DNA of 64,000 nucleotides from Fremontodendron californicum (GCA_030761205.1 JAULJL010000028.1:17039001-17103000), one strand, 5' to 3'; shown: positions 24,278 to 36,247, counted from the stretch's first letter. Notes: generated by a model not told the origin, from the sequence alone. Translations and numbers: made by a program.

Positions 24278-24925
24278 CTGAAGGTCTTAAAAATGGTGCC
24301 CGAAGGTCTTAAAAATGGTGCCCGGAGGCTTTGCCCGTGATTTGCAAAATTATGCCCGAATGTCTTAAAAATGGTGCTCGAAGGTCTTAAAAATGATGCC
24401 CGAAGGTCTTCAAAAATGGTGCCCGAAGGTCTTGAAAATGGTGCCCAAAGGTCTTTAAAAATAGTACCCGAAGATCTTTAAAATGGTACCCAAAGGTCTT
24501 TAAAAATGATGCCCGAAGGTCTTTAAAAATTGTGCCTGGAGGTCTTAAAAATGGTGCCCGAAGGTCTTTAAAATGATGCTCGAAGGTCTTTAAAAATGGT
24601 GCCCGAAGGTCTTTAAAATGGTGCCCGGAAATCTTTAAAATGGTGCCCGAAGGTCTTAAAAATGGTGCCCGAAGGTCTTTAAAATGGTGCCCGAAGGTCT
24701 TTAAAATTGTGCCGAAGGTCTTTAAAAATGGTGCCCGAACGTCTTTAAAAATGGTGCCCGAAGATCTTTAAAAATGGTGCCCGAAGGTCTTTAAAATGGT
24801 GCCCGGAGGTCTCTAAAATGGTGCCCGAAGCTCTTTAAAATGGTGCCCAAAGCTCTTTAAAATGGTGCCCGAAGCTCTTTAAAATGGTGCCCGAAGGTCT
24901 TTAAAATGGTGCCCGAAGACCTTAC
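24278..24925. repeat. Minisatellite, ~22-24 bp unit, roughly 27 copies
   Basis: The unit is AAAATGGTGCCCGAAGGTCTTT with single-base variants and length changes. It lies between integrase and the 3' LTR of the Tat element. Tandem arrays in this 3' UTR position are known from Ogre/Tat elements and can seed satellite DNA. Confidence 0.92.
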
Positions 24926-24934
24926 CCGTGATGA

Positions 24935-25135
24935 AAAATACCTTGACGACGGTCTCAAGGCTCGACTCATTTGATAAAACAGAATGAATTCGATTAAAAC
25001 CAAAAGGAAATACCTCGACGGTGGTTTCAAGGCTCGACTCATTTGATAAAACAGAATGAATTTGATTTTAAAACAAAAGAAAATACCTCGACGGTGGTCT
25101 CAAGGCTTGACTCATTTGAAAAGCAGAACGAGTTT
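24935..25135. repeat. ~72-bp tandem repeat, three copies
   Basis: The unit carries AATACCTCGACGGTGGTCTC and AAGGCTCGACTCATTTGA; copies start at about 24940, 25011 and 25084. It is a second, unrelated array in the same 3' region. Confidence 0.85.
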
Positions 25136-25930
25136 GATTTGGAATGCCAAAGTTTTCTTATTCCTGCAATGTTAGCTAAATGCAATGATGAGAATAACAT
25201 GCTTTGCAAATGCATATATGTTTCCTGAGGATGAATGCACTCAAATGATCGTGTCATGATTTCTAGTCCATGGTTTCTTTGAGGTTCACAGATTATCTGA
25301 CTTCATAACGGAGTCTTCAATTGTTCACTGATGCCCCACTTAAAGAATCCTTTACTCAAGATAATTTGTCAAACAGTCCCAATTTCTGACTTCGCTGAAA
25401 TTCACAAATTTTTGACTTCGTGATGGCATCTCCAACACATTCACTATTTTCCTTAACTTGGTGAATTTTCCATCGGGATTAGTGGTTTCCAAACCTTTTC
25501 TAAGATTTAGATCTATTCCATAGTAATACTTTTAAACTCCTTTTTATTTTAAAAATTTATGTTTACTAATCATCATTCAATTTAATAACAAACAAAATGC
25601 AATCTCAAAAAATGTATGAAAGAAAGTATGAAACAAGCCAATGTCATAAAAGAATAACAAGAATTTATTGCAACAAATGTCTTAAAATGGTAAAAGTGAA
25701 TATCAAGGATATAAGAAACAAATGTAAAGTTATAGGTTGTTGATGCCTCGGATGCGGAATATCTTGGACCTTACTTTTTCAAATCATCTGAAATTTCTCT
25801 TGAACGGTCAATTTACTTGGGTAATCCCTAGGCTTCTGTAGTTACGTCAGACTGAGTCGTTCTGCTTTTCTCTGATTTTCAAATACTTTCTCCCCCTTTA
25901 CACGAAGCATTGATTCAAACCTTAATTAGT
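25136..25930. other. Tat 3' region, no gene seen
   Basis: A non-repetitive 0.8 kb between two tandem arrays. Short open frames only; nothing recognisable. Confidence 0.5.
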
Positions 25931-25938
25931 ACTTGAGC

Positions 25939-26060
25939 CGCCCTTTGCGGGTTTTCAACTCAAGTGTCCCCCATTCGGTATTAAGTCGCCCTTTGCGGGT
26001 TTTCAACTCAAGTGTCCCCCATTCGGTATTAAGTCGCCCTTTGCGGGTTTTCGGCTTATA
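25939..26060. repeat. 48-bp tandem repeat, two and a half copies
   Basis: The unit starts CGCCCTTTGCGGGTTTTC at 25939, 25987 and 26035, exactly 48 bp apart. A third array in the Tat 3' region. The short open frame across it (16-residue period) follows from 48 being divisible by three. Confidence 0.9.
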
Positions 26061-26633
26061 CCTCTCCTTTTTTTTTGTATTCTACCATGCATCTAAGAAT
26101 TCTAAATGCTTCCAAGGTAAAAATGTCAATTCGAAAGATGGGATGAATTCTGAGAAAAACTTTTCAAATTAAATGCCCATGCTTGATCAAAATGGACTTT
26201 TAAAGTACGTAATGTAGGCCAAGGTCCGGGTTTAGAAGGAAAGGATAAAATAGCCCAAAATGTGTTTAAAGGTAACTGGATCAATGATCATTTCCTGAGG
26301 AGAATTCATTCTCGAGACATTTGTCCTTTTTTTTCCATTCTTTGATTTCACATTTTCCAATGGCTCTCTTTTTTGCCATAATTTTGATTATTTTTCCTCG
26401 TATTTGCCCTCCAGTGTAGAGGGTGATCCTTGATCAAGGTTCAACGAAAGAAATAATTCCTAAGGCTCAAAGGGGTGACTAGGGCGAAGGGAATATGAAA
26501 GATGGCCATTTATCACACCGAGCATGAATATTCTCTTTGAAAAGCAATTCTCAGGGAAGATAGATATATAGAATTTCTATTTCTACATTTGGAATCATTC
26601 GAATTCCCATGTGCATAGCATCACAGTTTTTTT
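26061..26633. other. Tat 3' region next to integrase, no gene seen
   Basis: A spacer between the 48-bp repeats and the integrase stop. No recognisable coding or repeat structure. Confidence 0.5.
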
Positions 26634-27830
26634 TCAAGCATAATACTTCTTCAGTTCATCAGCATTCACGGGATGTCTAAAATCATCCCCGTCCATTCGA
26701 GTTAGAATCAATGCTCCTCCAGAAAAAGCTCTTTTTACCACATAGGGTCCTTCCCAATTTGGAGCCCATTTTTCTCGCGGATCCTTCACTATGGGGAGAA
26801 TTTTCCTCAGTACCAACTCTCCTTCTCGGAACTGTCTAGGTCGAACCTTCTTGTTATGGGCTCGAATCATCCTTTTTTGTTGCCTTCAATCTTTTCTCTT
26901 CGATGAGATCCAGCTGTTCATAGCGAGCTCTAACTCATTTTGCCTCTTATAGGCCAACCTCTATCAAAACACGAAGTGAAGGAATCTCGACTTCAATAGG
27001 TAACACTGCATCCATACCATATACCAAAGAAAACGGCGTTGCCCCTGTAAATGTGCGAACCGAAGTGCGATATACGTGAAGAGCAAAAGGCAAAATCTCA
27101 TGCCAATCCTTGTATACATCAGTCATCTTCTCGACAATCTTCTTAATGTTTTTGTTGGCTGCTTCTACTGCCCCATTCATCTTCGAACGATAAGGTGTCG
27201 AATTGTGAGAGTGATCTTGAACTGAGTACACACTTCTCTCATCATCTTATTATTCAGATTGAGAGCATTATCTGAAATAATTCTTGCTGGCAATCCATAT
27301 CGACATATGATTTCCTTCTTAAAAAATCTACATACCACCGACTTCGTTACATTTGTATAAGAAGCAGTTTCCACCCACTTTGTGAAACAGTCTATGGCCA
27401 CCAGGATGAAACGATGTCCATTTGAAGCTTTCGGGGTAATAGGGCCAATCATATCCATTCTCCATATTGAAAATGACCATGGTGCGATCATGACATGCAA
27501 TGGCGATGGCGGCACATGAATCTTATCTGCATAGATCTGGCATTTATGACATTTTCCGGAATAACTGATACAATTTCCTTTATCGTCATCCAATAATACC
27601 CTGCCCTCATAATCTGCTTAGCAAGCATGTAACCATTAGCATGGGTGCCATATATCCCTTCATGGACTTCCTCTATGATTCTTCGAGCTTCGGCAGACCT
27701 GACACATCTCAATAGGACTTGATCTTTCCCTTTCTTGTAGAGAATCTCGCTGTCTAGAACAAAACCCATTGCTAGTCTTCTCAGAGTCCTCTTGTCATTT
27801 TTTGTTGCCTGTTCTGGATACTGTTGACTC
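26634..27830 (-). pseudogene. Tat integrase remnant
   Basis: Pieces in several frames: a zinc-binding region (HEGIYGTHANGYMLAKQIM, then CHKCQIYAD); the catalytic core with Asp in WRMDMIGPI, Asp in ARIISDNA and Glu in NGAVEAANKN; and the C-terminal domain (26870-26634) with EKWAPNWEGPYVVKRAFSGG. All three acidic catalytic residues remain, but frame changes near 27540, 27200 and 26930 prevent translation of one protein. It would have inserted the element's DNA. It is the last coding part before the 3' repeats. Confidence 0.85.
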
Positions 27831-28354
27831 TTGATGTACTGCAAGATGTCGTTATACCAAGGGAGACCATCTGCTTCTTCTTCAATACTCAAGTAGTAGG
27901 AAGGGGACTCATATATGCTCATCTTGATCGGCACAACTTCTGCCCCTTCATTCACTTTAAACATTGATGACAAAGTAGCCAGAGCATCCGCCATCTGATT
28001 TTCTTCTTGGGGAAAGTAATTGAAACTTACTTCTTCAAACTCCTCCAATAAACTCAATATGAGTTCTCGGTATCGGATTAGCTTTGTATCCCAGGTTTCC
28101 CATTCTCCTCGTAACTGGTATAACACTAAGGCTAAGTCTTCGAAAACTCTGAAAACTTTGATTTTTTTGTCCACTGTTGCACGAAGGCCCATAGTACACG
28201 CCTCATATTCAGCCGTATTGTTTGTACAATCAAAATCCAATCTGGCGGTGAAAGGGTAATAATCTTCTTCTGGGGATATGAGCACTGCACCGATTTCGTG
28301 CCCCATGGTATTAGATACCCCATCAATGTACATCTTCCATACTTTCTTCTTCAA
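27831..28354 (-). pseudogene. Tat second (archaeal-type) RNase H domain
   Basis: Motifs MYIDGVSNTMGHEIGAVL, NNTAEYEACTMGL, FEDLALVLYQLRGEWE and NQMADALATLSS follow the order of the additional RNase H found in Tat-lineage elements. It is open through this stretch and runs on toward the integrase zinc-binding part. It is out of frame with the upstream RNase H block (the two overlap by 4 bases at 28351-28354), indicating a frameshift. Confidence 0.85.
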
Positions 28355-28920
28355 AGGAACCTCATCGTTTTCAAAACATACATCAAATCTTCATCGGGGA
28401 AATCAAAGTTCAACGGCTCATAATATTCCACTGCCCGACTTGCTAAAAATTCGGCCACTGCACTGCCTTTGATAGCTTTCTGACTCACATATACAATGTC
28501 GTATTCTGACAACAAAACCTGCCATTTTGCCGTCCTCCGTGACAATGAAGGTGCTTCTAATATGTACTTGATTGGATCTAGCTTGGCGATCAACCACGTT
28601 GTGTGGTACAACATGTACTGTCGGAGTCTTCGAGCAATCCAAGCTAAGGCACAGCACAACTTTTCTACCGATGAATATTTCAACTCATAATCTGTGAACT
28701 TCTTGCTGAGGTAGTAAACCGCCTGTTCTTTCTTTCCAGTCTCATCAAGCTGCCCCGAAACACAATCCATGGATCTCTCAAATACTGATAGATACAATAT
28801 CATTGGTTTATCCAGAGCCAGTGGCATTAATACTTGTGGGTTTGATAGATAATGCTTAACCTTTTCAAAAGCAATCTGACACCCTTCATGCCACTCTCCT
28901 GGATCACGTTTTTGAAGCAA
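28351..28920 (-). pseudogene. Tat RT connection and first RNase H domain
   Basis: The frame encodes FEKVKHYLSNPQVLMPL ... ILYLSVFERSMDCVSGQLDE ... AVYYLSKKFTDYELKYSSVEK, the standard RNase H segment that follows reverse transcriptase in Ty3/gypsy polyproteins. In its second half, the part ending GSAVAEFLASRAVEYYEPLNFDFPDED links to the second RNase H. Downstream continuity is lost by a frameshift. Confidence 0.85.
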
Positions 28921-29716
28921 CTTAAATATTGGATCACATTTATCGGTTAACTACGAAATAAACCGAGCAATATAATTCAATCTCCCTAGAAAACCTCGTA
29001 CTTCTTTTTGAGTAAGTGGAGTTGGTAAATTCTGGATGGCCTTCACTTTATCCGGATCAATCTCAATTCCCCACTCCAAAAGTGCATTTTGCCGGGTTTA
29101 GCTTGAGTTGAAACTTTCTTAGTCTTTCAAAGAGTTTCTTAAGATTTGCAATATGGTCCTCTTCTCCTTGTGAGTTTGCGATCATATCATCAATATAAAC
29201 CTCAATTCCCTTATGCATCATGTCATGAAACAAGGTCACCATGGCTCTCTGATACGTTGCTCCAGCATACTTCAACCCAAACGACATTACCTTGTAGCAG
29301 AATGTTCCCTACATTGTAACAAATGTGGTTTTCTCCATATCTTCCGGTGCCATCTTAATCTGATTATATCCCAAGGATCCGTCCATGAAAGAAAACAGAG
29401 AACTCTTCGTCGTACTATCCACCAAAGTATCAATGTGAGGCAAAGGGAAATTATCTTTGGGACTGGCCTTGTTCAAATCTCGGTAATCGACGCACATACG
29501 CACCTTGCTATCCTTCTTTGGCACTGGAACAATGTTTGCCACCCATTCTGGATATTTTGCCACCTCTAAGAATCTAGCGTCAAACTGCCTCTTCACCTCC
29601 TCTTTTACCTTTAACAGCATGTCCAGCCTCATTCTTCTCAACTTTTGCTGAATTGGCTTACACTCTAGCCTTAAAGGGAGCTTGTGAACCATAATGTCTG
29701 GATCCAAACCCGGCAT
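28921..29716 (-). pseudogene. Tat reverse transcriptase with nonsense and frameshift lesions
   Basis: Fingers and palm motifs are present: KVRMCVDYRDLNKASPKDNF, FSFMDGSLGYNQIKM, MSFGLKYAGATYQRAM and the active site VYIDDMIANS. A TAG on the minus strand at 29309-29311 replaces the tryptophan expected after FVTM. A small deletion near 29070, after KCTFGV, removes part of the thumb and changes frame. The element therefore cannot make its own RT. Confidence 0.9.
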
Positions 29717-30032
29717 GTCTTGGTATGACCATGCATTTACATCTACATATTATAGGAGCAAGGCTATCAATTCACCATTTATTGATGACGACAATGTAGT
29801 CTCGATTTTAACCTCTTTTATCTCCTCACTACTTCCCAAATTCATCACTTCCAATAGCTCCTCATGAGGGAGTACTTGTTTCTCTTCTTGTTCTATTTTT
29901 CTTAATAAGTCCGGAGGTAGACCATAATCCTCAATATCTTCGTTGGCCTCAAAATCACCCGTGCAAATGGGCCGCTCAAAATCAATTTCAGAATTACTGA
30001 CAGAAAGGTTCTCATATTCTGCATCCTTACAC
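29717..30032 (-). pseudogene. Tat exon segment before RT
   Basis: An acidic linker (residues including FERPICTGDFEANEDIEDYGLPPDLLRKIEQEEKQVLPHEE in part) precedes the RT domain, as in other Tat/Ogre polyproteins. It begins just after a splice-acceptor-like site at 30033 and has a stop around 29750 before the RT frame. Confidence 0.6.
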
Positions 30033-30065
30033 CTGTAAATAGGTGGGGAAGAAACAATATAGGAA
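30033..30065 (-). promoter_or_regulatory. Putative 3' splice site of the Ogre-type pro/RT intron
   Basis: The minus strand reads TTTCTTCCCCACCTATTTACAG|GTGTAAG in parts: a pyrimidine-rich tract then CAG at 30035-30033. An intron between protease and RT is a described feature of Ogre elements. The donor, expected to the right of 30285, is not clear. Confidence 0.5.
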
Positions 30066-30284
30066 AATATATATACAATGGAAGCAAAATAAATAGCATA
30101 AAAAGAATATGGACACATCAATATGAGGGAAATGCATCATGTTTGTTATTTATTGGATGAAAAGTTTTAGACAAAAGCCCATTACAAAAGAAATTCTTAA
30201 TATCTTCGGGCAAAGATATTTAAGATTTGTTTAGAAGCATTACGTTGGAATAGACCTAAAAACTATTGGTAGTTCGGTTGCACT

Positions 30285-30809
30285 CTAATTGGTTAGTCTA
30301 TATCCTGGTGGACAAGGTCGCACCATCCAGTTAGCATTCTCACTTTCAATTCTTTCTTCTCCAATCGTGCAGATCTCCATATCATAGATCTGCTCATCCT
30401 TATTCAACTGGAATCTCTCGAAGGCTTGTTCGATCATTACGAGCACATCATCAGAATTCTTTTCTCCGAACAGAAAATCGACTGAGCGGAAGCTGTGAAG
30501 GATAGGTGGGAATGTCATAGGCTCCCATTCAATATCTATACCCGTAAGACGGGCCATCCTCCTTTGTCGGTTCCTTTCAACTTATTTTCTTTTCTCATGG
30601 GCCTTCAGAAGATACCATAGGCCAAACCGGTCTTTCTTTCCCATTACTTCCATTGTTCGGGTCATCCCTTGAAGATATTTTCCAAGACCTTTTCCAGCCC
30701 TGTAGCCTTTTCCCATGGTAGTTCTTACCCCCAGCCATGTGTTCTTGGACAGCCCAGGTTTTGGAATCTTTCGCCCTTCAGCGATGAAAACTGCATTTAT
30801 GAATTCCAA
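30285..30809 (-). pseudogene. Tat G-patch-like segment and following linker
   Basis: Frame 30809-30582 holds TMGKGYRAGKGLGKYLQGM, a glycine-spaced segment like the G-patch found after protease in Tat elements and some retroviruses. Frame 30557-30285 continues with MARLTGIDIEWEPMTFPP and ends CPPGYRLTN. The two are separated by a stop or frame change at about 30575. Confidence 0.7.
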
Positions 30810-30821
30810 AGACCGAAAGGA

Positions 30822-31868
30822 TCATTGTACGGCATCTTCATTGGGTTCAACATAAGGATATTCAGTGGATGTAGATGCTATCACGTAATCTTCTCCTGAT
30901 ACAGTGACCAAACGCCCCTTTATCATAAATTTCAGCTTTTGGTGGAGAGACGAAGGTACAGCCCCTACTGAATATATCCACGGCCTTCCCAACAGGCAAT
31001 TATAGGACGGATTAATATCCATGACCTGAAAGTTCACTGTATATATGCATGGGCCTATCTCCAAAGGAACCTCAATAGTTCCCATTACATCTCTCCTGGT
31101 ACCATCAAAGGCTCTGACCACCGTGCAACTTGGCAGCATATGAGAAATATCCACTGGTAGTTTGGATAAGGTTGCCAAGGGCACCACATTTAATAAAGAA
31201 CCATTATCCAAAAGGACCCTTGGTAATATGTGTCCCTATGAAGTGGTAGTTATGTGGAGAGCTTTTGTTGACCCAATACCATTGGGTGGTATCTCCTCAT
31301 AGCTGAAATATATATGGTCGTCTGTCGCGATGTTTCCCACCAGCCTGTCCTATTTTTCTACTGATATATTGTTATCCGTATATGCCTGATTCAACACTCT
31401 CAACATGGCATTTCTGTGTGGCTCCGAATTCAAAAGAAAAGATAAGATTGAAATTCTAGCTGGTTGGCGTTGCAGTTGCTCAACCACGCTATACTCACTG
31501 TGCTTTATGAATTTTAAGAACTCGCAAGCTTTCTTTTCACTCACCGACTCTTTTATTCTGTTAACCGGGGCTGATCCCTGTTCTGCTTCTTTTGATAAAT
31601 CCATCTCAATATGGATTGGTTCAGCTGTTTTCTTCCCTTTGTCCATTCCTCTATCTTTTCCTGTTAACCCCTGTTCAACAGCCTCAGGAGCATAACACCT
31701 TCCACTTTTTGTTAAATGTCCCGTACCTGTGATATCTTGCTGACTCGAAGACCTAGGCATAACCATGCTGCAGTCGTATTTCCATGGTGCTGCTTTGTTT
31801 TCCTTGTTTGAAAAGAAAACAGGCAAATCAATGATTAACTTAGGTGCACTTTCCTCAACGACTGACAT
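30822..31868 (-). pseudogene. Tat protease with upstream linker
   Basis: The right-hand part (31868-31350) is a hydrophilic linker. The left-hand part (31211-30822) is a retropepsin-like domain: active-site DNGS (a Tat-typical variant of DSG/DTG) near 31205, then GTIEVPLEIG, FQVMDINPSYNCLLGRPWI with the conserved LGRP. At least one stop lies between the two parts, near 31240-31350. Confidence 0.8.
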
Positions 31869-31934
31869 AACTTTCTCCTATGGTTTATCATAATAGATGA
31901 TCAAGGGTCTTTCTATCCCGTAGCCAGCTGCATT

Positions 31935-32282
31935 CTAAATAACCTCTATTTCCTCTTCTGTCTCCTCGTAAAATTGGGCCTCCCCATCATCCATCATCTT
32001 TTGGACTTTAGCCAGAAACTCCTCGCAGTCCTGTATGACATGACCACCACACTTATGGAATGGGCACCAATTCTGCACCCTCTCTGAGACCATTTTTAAA
32101 CTGTCTACATCTCCCACCATTCCTACCTTAACCATCTCGACCCATACTGTCAACATTGGAGTCTTGACTTCTCTAACGTCCCTTTTCACCCTTCTAACTT
32201 CCCCTGTCCATACTGCATTTACCCGATTCCCCACATGATCTGGCAATGGGTTCCCCGCTACATTCGGTCTATTCTTTGCCCC
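31935..32282 (-). pseudogene. Tat gag, C-terminal end (left of E2)
   Basis: Carries a second Cys/His cluster, CPFHKCGGHVIQDC, and an acidic tail. It continues the gag interrupted by E2: the flank at 32278-32282 (GCCCC) equals that at 41669-41673, and the reading frame on both sides is compatible with one gag. Confidence 0.75.
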
Positions 32283-33782
32283 TGATGGAGACTCAATTAA
32301 GAGTTATAAACCCAAGTGCAGGTTATGTTCAAGTAATAAATTCTCGGGTGTCCGAGGTCGAACCACAGAGAAGCGTACTAGTAAGTATAAGTTTATAAAT
32401 ATATATGAAAAAAAAATAAACAAGATATTAGGGAATCAATAACAAAGAAAGTAAACAAGATATTAGAGAACAAAATAAACAAAATAACATAAAAGCAATT
32501 AAACAAGATATAAAAAACAATAAGAAAGGATGTTGAGGTTAGAGAATCCACTCTTGGTGTTATGCTAAGATTAATCTTGTTTTATTACACAATTGAAATC
32601 CACACATAAGGGAGGTTCCAATCGGAAGGTTTAGCAATTCAGTCCAAATTGTCCAACGTCCATAGCATATGATATTATGTTCATTTGGTGTCCTCAAAAC
32701 TCATAAAAAGAGTCCAAGCATTCCTTATGCCAAGGTATATGTCTACAACAAATCAAGGTTATGAAACCAAGCATTTATTGTGCCATTTTCATTGTCAATA
32801 ATGAATCAAGATCCCTACTTTGCAAGTATGATTTTAAACCAAAAGAAAATATTATCTATACTAGTGTTTATAAATGATAATTCATTTTAGCTCATGTTTA
32901 AGAGACTAACCTTAGCATTTACCAAGAGCTTCACCTCATCACCTCAACAATATGATTAGCAACACATACTAGATATGAATAAAATGAAAAGAAATGTAAG
33001 AAGCATAAGTAAATATAGAAAAAGAAAACTAGAGAAAGGAAAGAAAAAGAAAACTTAGAGAATTTTATTACAATGGCTAATATCCTACCAATGTATCAAT
33101 GTATCCCAATACTCATCCAAGGCCCTCTATTTATACACATTTTGGAGGGCTAAATGACAAGAGACAAGCTTTACAAATTTCAAAGGTAGGTATAATAGGT
33201 GGGTGCATTTTTCTAACAATTTTCGTCATATTGTATGACAATTCTGATCAGCCAGCTTGATGGTCGATTTTGTCAATGTTGGAGGCTCGATCTGATAAAA
33301 TGGTCTTCTAGCAAAATATACCCCTATCAGTTACGGATCCATAGCCGTTGGAATCAGATCATTTGCGCACGTGGATCGGAAGATATGGTCAAAATACTAA
33401 AACGGTGCAGAACAGACGTCATTGCACATCAGCCAACTTGATGGTCGATTTCGCTAGGGAAAACGACTCCGTTTCAAGAAGTGTAAAACATGAAAAAGAT
33501 AGATATGCCTCTTAGCTTTGCAGGGATACAAAGTTCAGCCTTATTGCTTCAGTGAAACTCGAGATATAGCTGATATGGCAAAAGGTGTCGGAACTGGAAC
33601 TGATCTGGATTTGCCCTTAATTCTAGTAATCTGAAATCACTCAAAGAAACTTGTGAAAAACACCAAATTACATAAAAATATAAAAGATCATAAACACAAT
33701 TAGACTAAACAATAATAACTCGTATTTGACACAAAACAATAATAAAACATAACTAAAAACTATATAATTATACGAGTTATCA
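32283..33782 (-). repeat. E2 3' LTR
   Basis: TG...CA ends on the minus strand; TATA box at 33124-33135; one copy of the U3 unit that is doubled in E1. U3 and R resemble E1; U5 does not. Confidence 0.93.
33124..33135 (-). promoter_or_regulatory. LTR TATA box (E2 3' LTR)
   Basis: TATAAATAGAGG on the minus strand, as in the other LTRs. Confidence 0.75.
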
Positions 33783-34569
33783 CACCCCCATACTTAGATT
33801 GTTGCTAGTCCCTAGCAACGACTCAATAAAAATAAAATAAGAAAATCTAATCTAATCCATTTTCGTAGGAAATCACGGTGGCACTTAGCATGTGACACAA
33901 GCCTTTAAACCCCTAGGTGTCCCTAGTGGACGAGTTTAGTCTCGTGAGGGTTTACTAGGACGATACCCACAAACATTGAAGACATAAGAAAAACTAAAAA
34001 TAATAATTATAACTAATCCTTCCAATATAAATTAGAGATAATCATTGGACAAGTCTTAAAAACTAATCAATAGCTTAAAGAAATTCACAAAAAATCTTGC
34101 TTGAATGTAAATAGTTTGAGTTAAGCCAATAATAACATAACATATTTCAATCAAAATAGTGTATATTCAAACTTAATCTCAACTTCTCACATGGGATACT
34201 CTCTTGATTTTCACTCTTTAAAGTAGTGGTAAAGTGTTTACACTCAATCAATCTCATGAAAACACTTCTACCATATGCTTGCTTGTCCACCTATTCTCCA
34301 CTATTTAGATCATACAACTTCATAAATCAAGAGGTCTTTATTCAAGGTTGTAATGGGGCCAAAGGGTTATAATGTGGTTAAAGAACAAAAGGATAAAGAT
34401 ATCACAAAGGTTCCAAAGAGTTCATAGATTTTAGAGACATAATAAGATCATACAAATAAAACTTCTCAAAACTCTTATAAAGCACATAATAACATAGGCT
34501 AAATATTCATGTTGAGCCTTTGCATCATTCTAACCAACTTTGTAACATCTTTTTCTAGAAGTTCAAGAG

Positions 34570-34610
<41 letters not shown>

Positions 34611-35579
34611 GGGAATGTATTTGACAATGATCCCTTTCTTTTTCTCTTGACTTTTTCTTTTCTTTTCTTCCCCCACACTTATCTTTTGTTTCTAACCCAA
34701 ATTTTCAAATAAAAATATCCCTTGTTTTTTTTGCAATATGTCTCAAAATATAAAATTCATCTTTAGAACAAGGGTAAGGATATAAGTATATTTAGGCTAG
34801 GTGTAAGTTGTGGTTACCAATAAAACATCATATTTAATGTAGGCTCAAATTGGCTCACTAGTGGGGATGTTCTCGTAGAACATTAATAATGGATGGCTGT
34901 TTGGCTCTGGTTATAATCCTAATGCCTCTATCATATTCATGTTGTCACATGTATCAATATAGTCTCAAACGGTTTAAAGCAAGTTCTAGAGAATCATGTA
35001 ATCATAAGAGCACTCAAGAAAGAAATTAGATTGATTTGTATAATGCATCAATCATTATAGGCTCAAAAACTCACAAAGATGATTATACAAGTCAGATTAA
35101 GTCTAAACATGCTTCTTTCTCAATCAACATATCATATTAACATTGGCTCATAAAAAGGTTGACATCAAGCTCAATTCTCATGAAAATCTTCTCACTAATA
35201 AATCTGTTTTAGACTTATGCAATTCATATCTCATCATTGTATTGAAAGTAACTAAAAAAAACACACTAAGTCTAAACATGCTTTTTTTTTGTTTTTTTTT
35301 TGTTTTTTTTTTTTTTTTTTTGAAGAAGAAGATTAAATCAAACTGACAAGGTATGTCTCAAGTCTCCCTTACTCAGACCTTGTTCAGAATGAATACTTCT
35401 AAATGTCTTAAAACACAACAATTTTTTTTTTTTAAGCAAAATATGTCCCTTACCCCCTACTAAAATATGACATTGTCCCCAATGTCAAATTTTAAAGGTA
35501 GAATTTAGGAGATATTACCTGCAGAGGTTGCTAACCACTTATTATAACTGAGACACAACAAGCAAAATGTTAGATAATG
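33783..35579 (-). other. E2 polypurine tract and 3' untranslated region
   Basis: Begins with the tract (33783-33795, minus strand TAAGTATGGGGGTG). Then 1.8 kb collinear with the E1 and E3 3' UTRs, containing a second AAGTGTGGGGG motif (about 34672), long poly(T) runs (about 34574-34605 and 35282-35320), the ACAAGGTATGTCTCAAGTCT unit in a single copy (about 35345) and the GACATTGGGGACAATGTC palindrome (about 35470). No gene. Confidence 0.7.
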
Positions 35580-36227
35580 TCACAAAGACAAAGTGCAATC
35601 CACTCCTTGCTCGTCCATATCTCTTTTTCTTTTTCCGAGCGTTTGCGAAACAACCGTAGCAGATAAACACTCATAAGCTTGTAGCTTTTTGAGTAAATCT
35701 TCAATGGTTGTAGCAGAAATTATGGTTCTCCTTGCCTCTGAAAACATGAATCCATTATCCACAGCATTATCTAAATATGAAAGTAAATTACTAAAATAAC
35801 CATTAATATTAAGCAAACCAATGGGTTTCTTATTTGTGACCAAAGATGACCAAGAAGCCACGCAAGCTATTTCTTCCAATGTACCCAGACCTCCTGGTAA
35901 AGCAATGAATGCATCGGCAGAATGGTACATGATTGTTATCCGTTCAGGGATACTCCAGACTTGTATTTCCTTACCCACGGTAGGTCCACAAAAATCTGTG
36001 AATAGTTTTGGCACGATTCCTAGAACTGGACTTCCTCCGGCGTGTGCTGCTGTAGCGACTGCTCCCATTAAACCCGTACTACCGCCTCCATAAATCAAGT
36101 GGATCTTTTGTTGGGCAAGTATTACTCCAACTCTTATGGCTTCATCAGCGAATATGTTATTTTTCCCTGGATAAGCACCTCCAAAGACACAAATTTTTTT
36201 AATGCGCTGGGACGAAGTGCTTTCCAT
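35580..36227 (-). CDS. LOG-family cytokinin-activating phosphoribohydrolase (copy in E2)
   Basis: 215 aa, intact. Motifs as in the E1 copy: GGGSTGLMG (47-55), Arg96, PGGLGTLEE (111-119). It differs from the E1 protein at only a few residues (e.g. Asp for Ser at 78, Ile-Pro for Val-Ser at 93-94, and an Asp for His in the AVDNGF segment, the form usual in plant LOGs). No intron. It is the distal ORF of the element, about 275 bp after the CRP stop, a shorter gap than the ~365 bp in E1 and E3. Expression is probably through the splice acceptor at 36248 or a TATA-like sequence just upstream. Enzyme activity is inferred from the motifs. Confidence 0.92.
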   Translation of the reverse strand: MESTSSQRIKKICVFGGAYPGKNNIFADEAIRVGVILAQQKIHLIYGGGSTGLMGAVATAAHAGGSPVLGIVPKLFTDFCGPTVGKEIQVWSIPERITIMYHSADAFIALPGGLGTLEEIACVASWSSLVTNKKPIGLLNINGYFSNLLSYLDNAVDNGFMFSEARRTIISATTIEDLLKKLQAYECLSATVVSQTLGKRKRDMDEQGVDCTLSL

Positions 36228-36247
36228 TTTTTTTTCTTTTTCGAGTG

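Noticed and set aside
24278..24925. CRISPR-like array of short repeats
   Set aside because: Units are directly adjacent with no unique spacers, and the context is a plant retrotransposon 3' UTR; it is a minisatellite.
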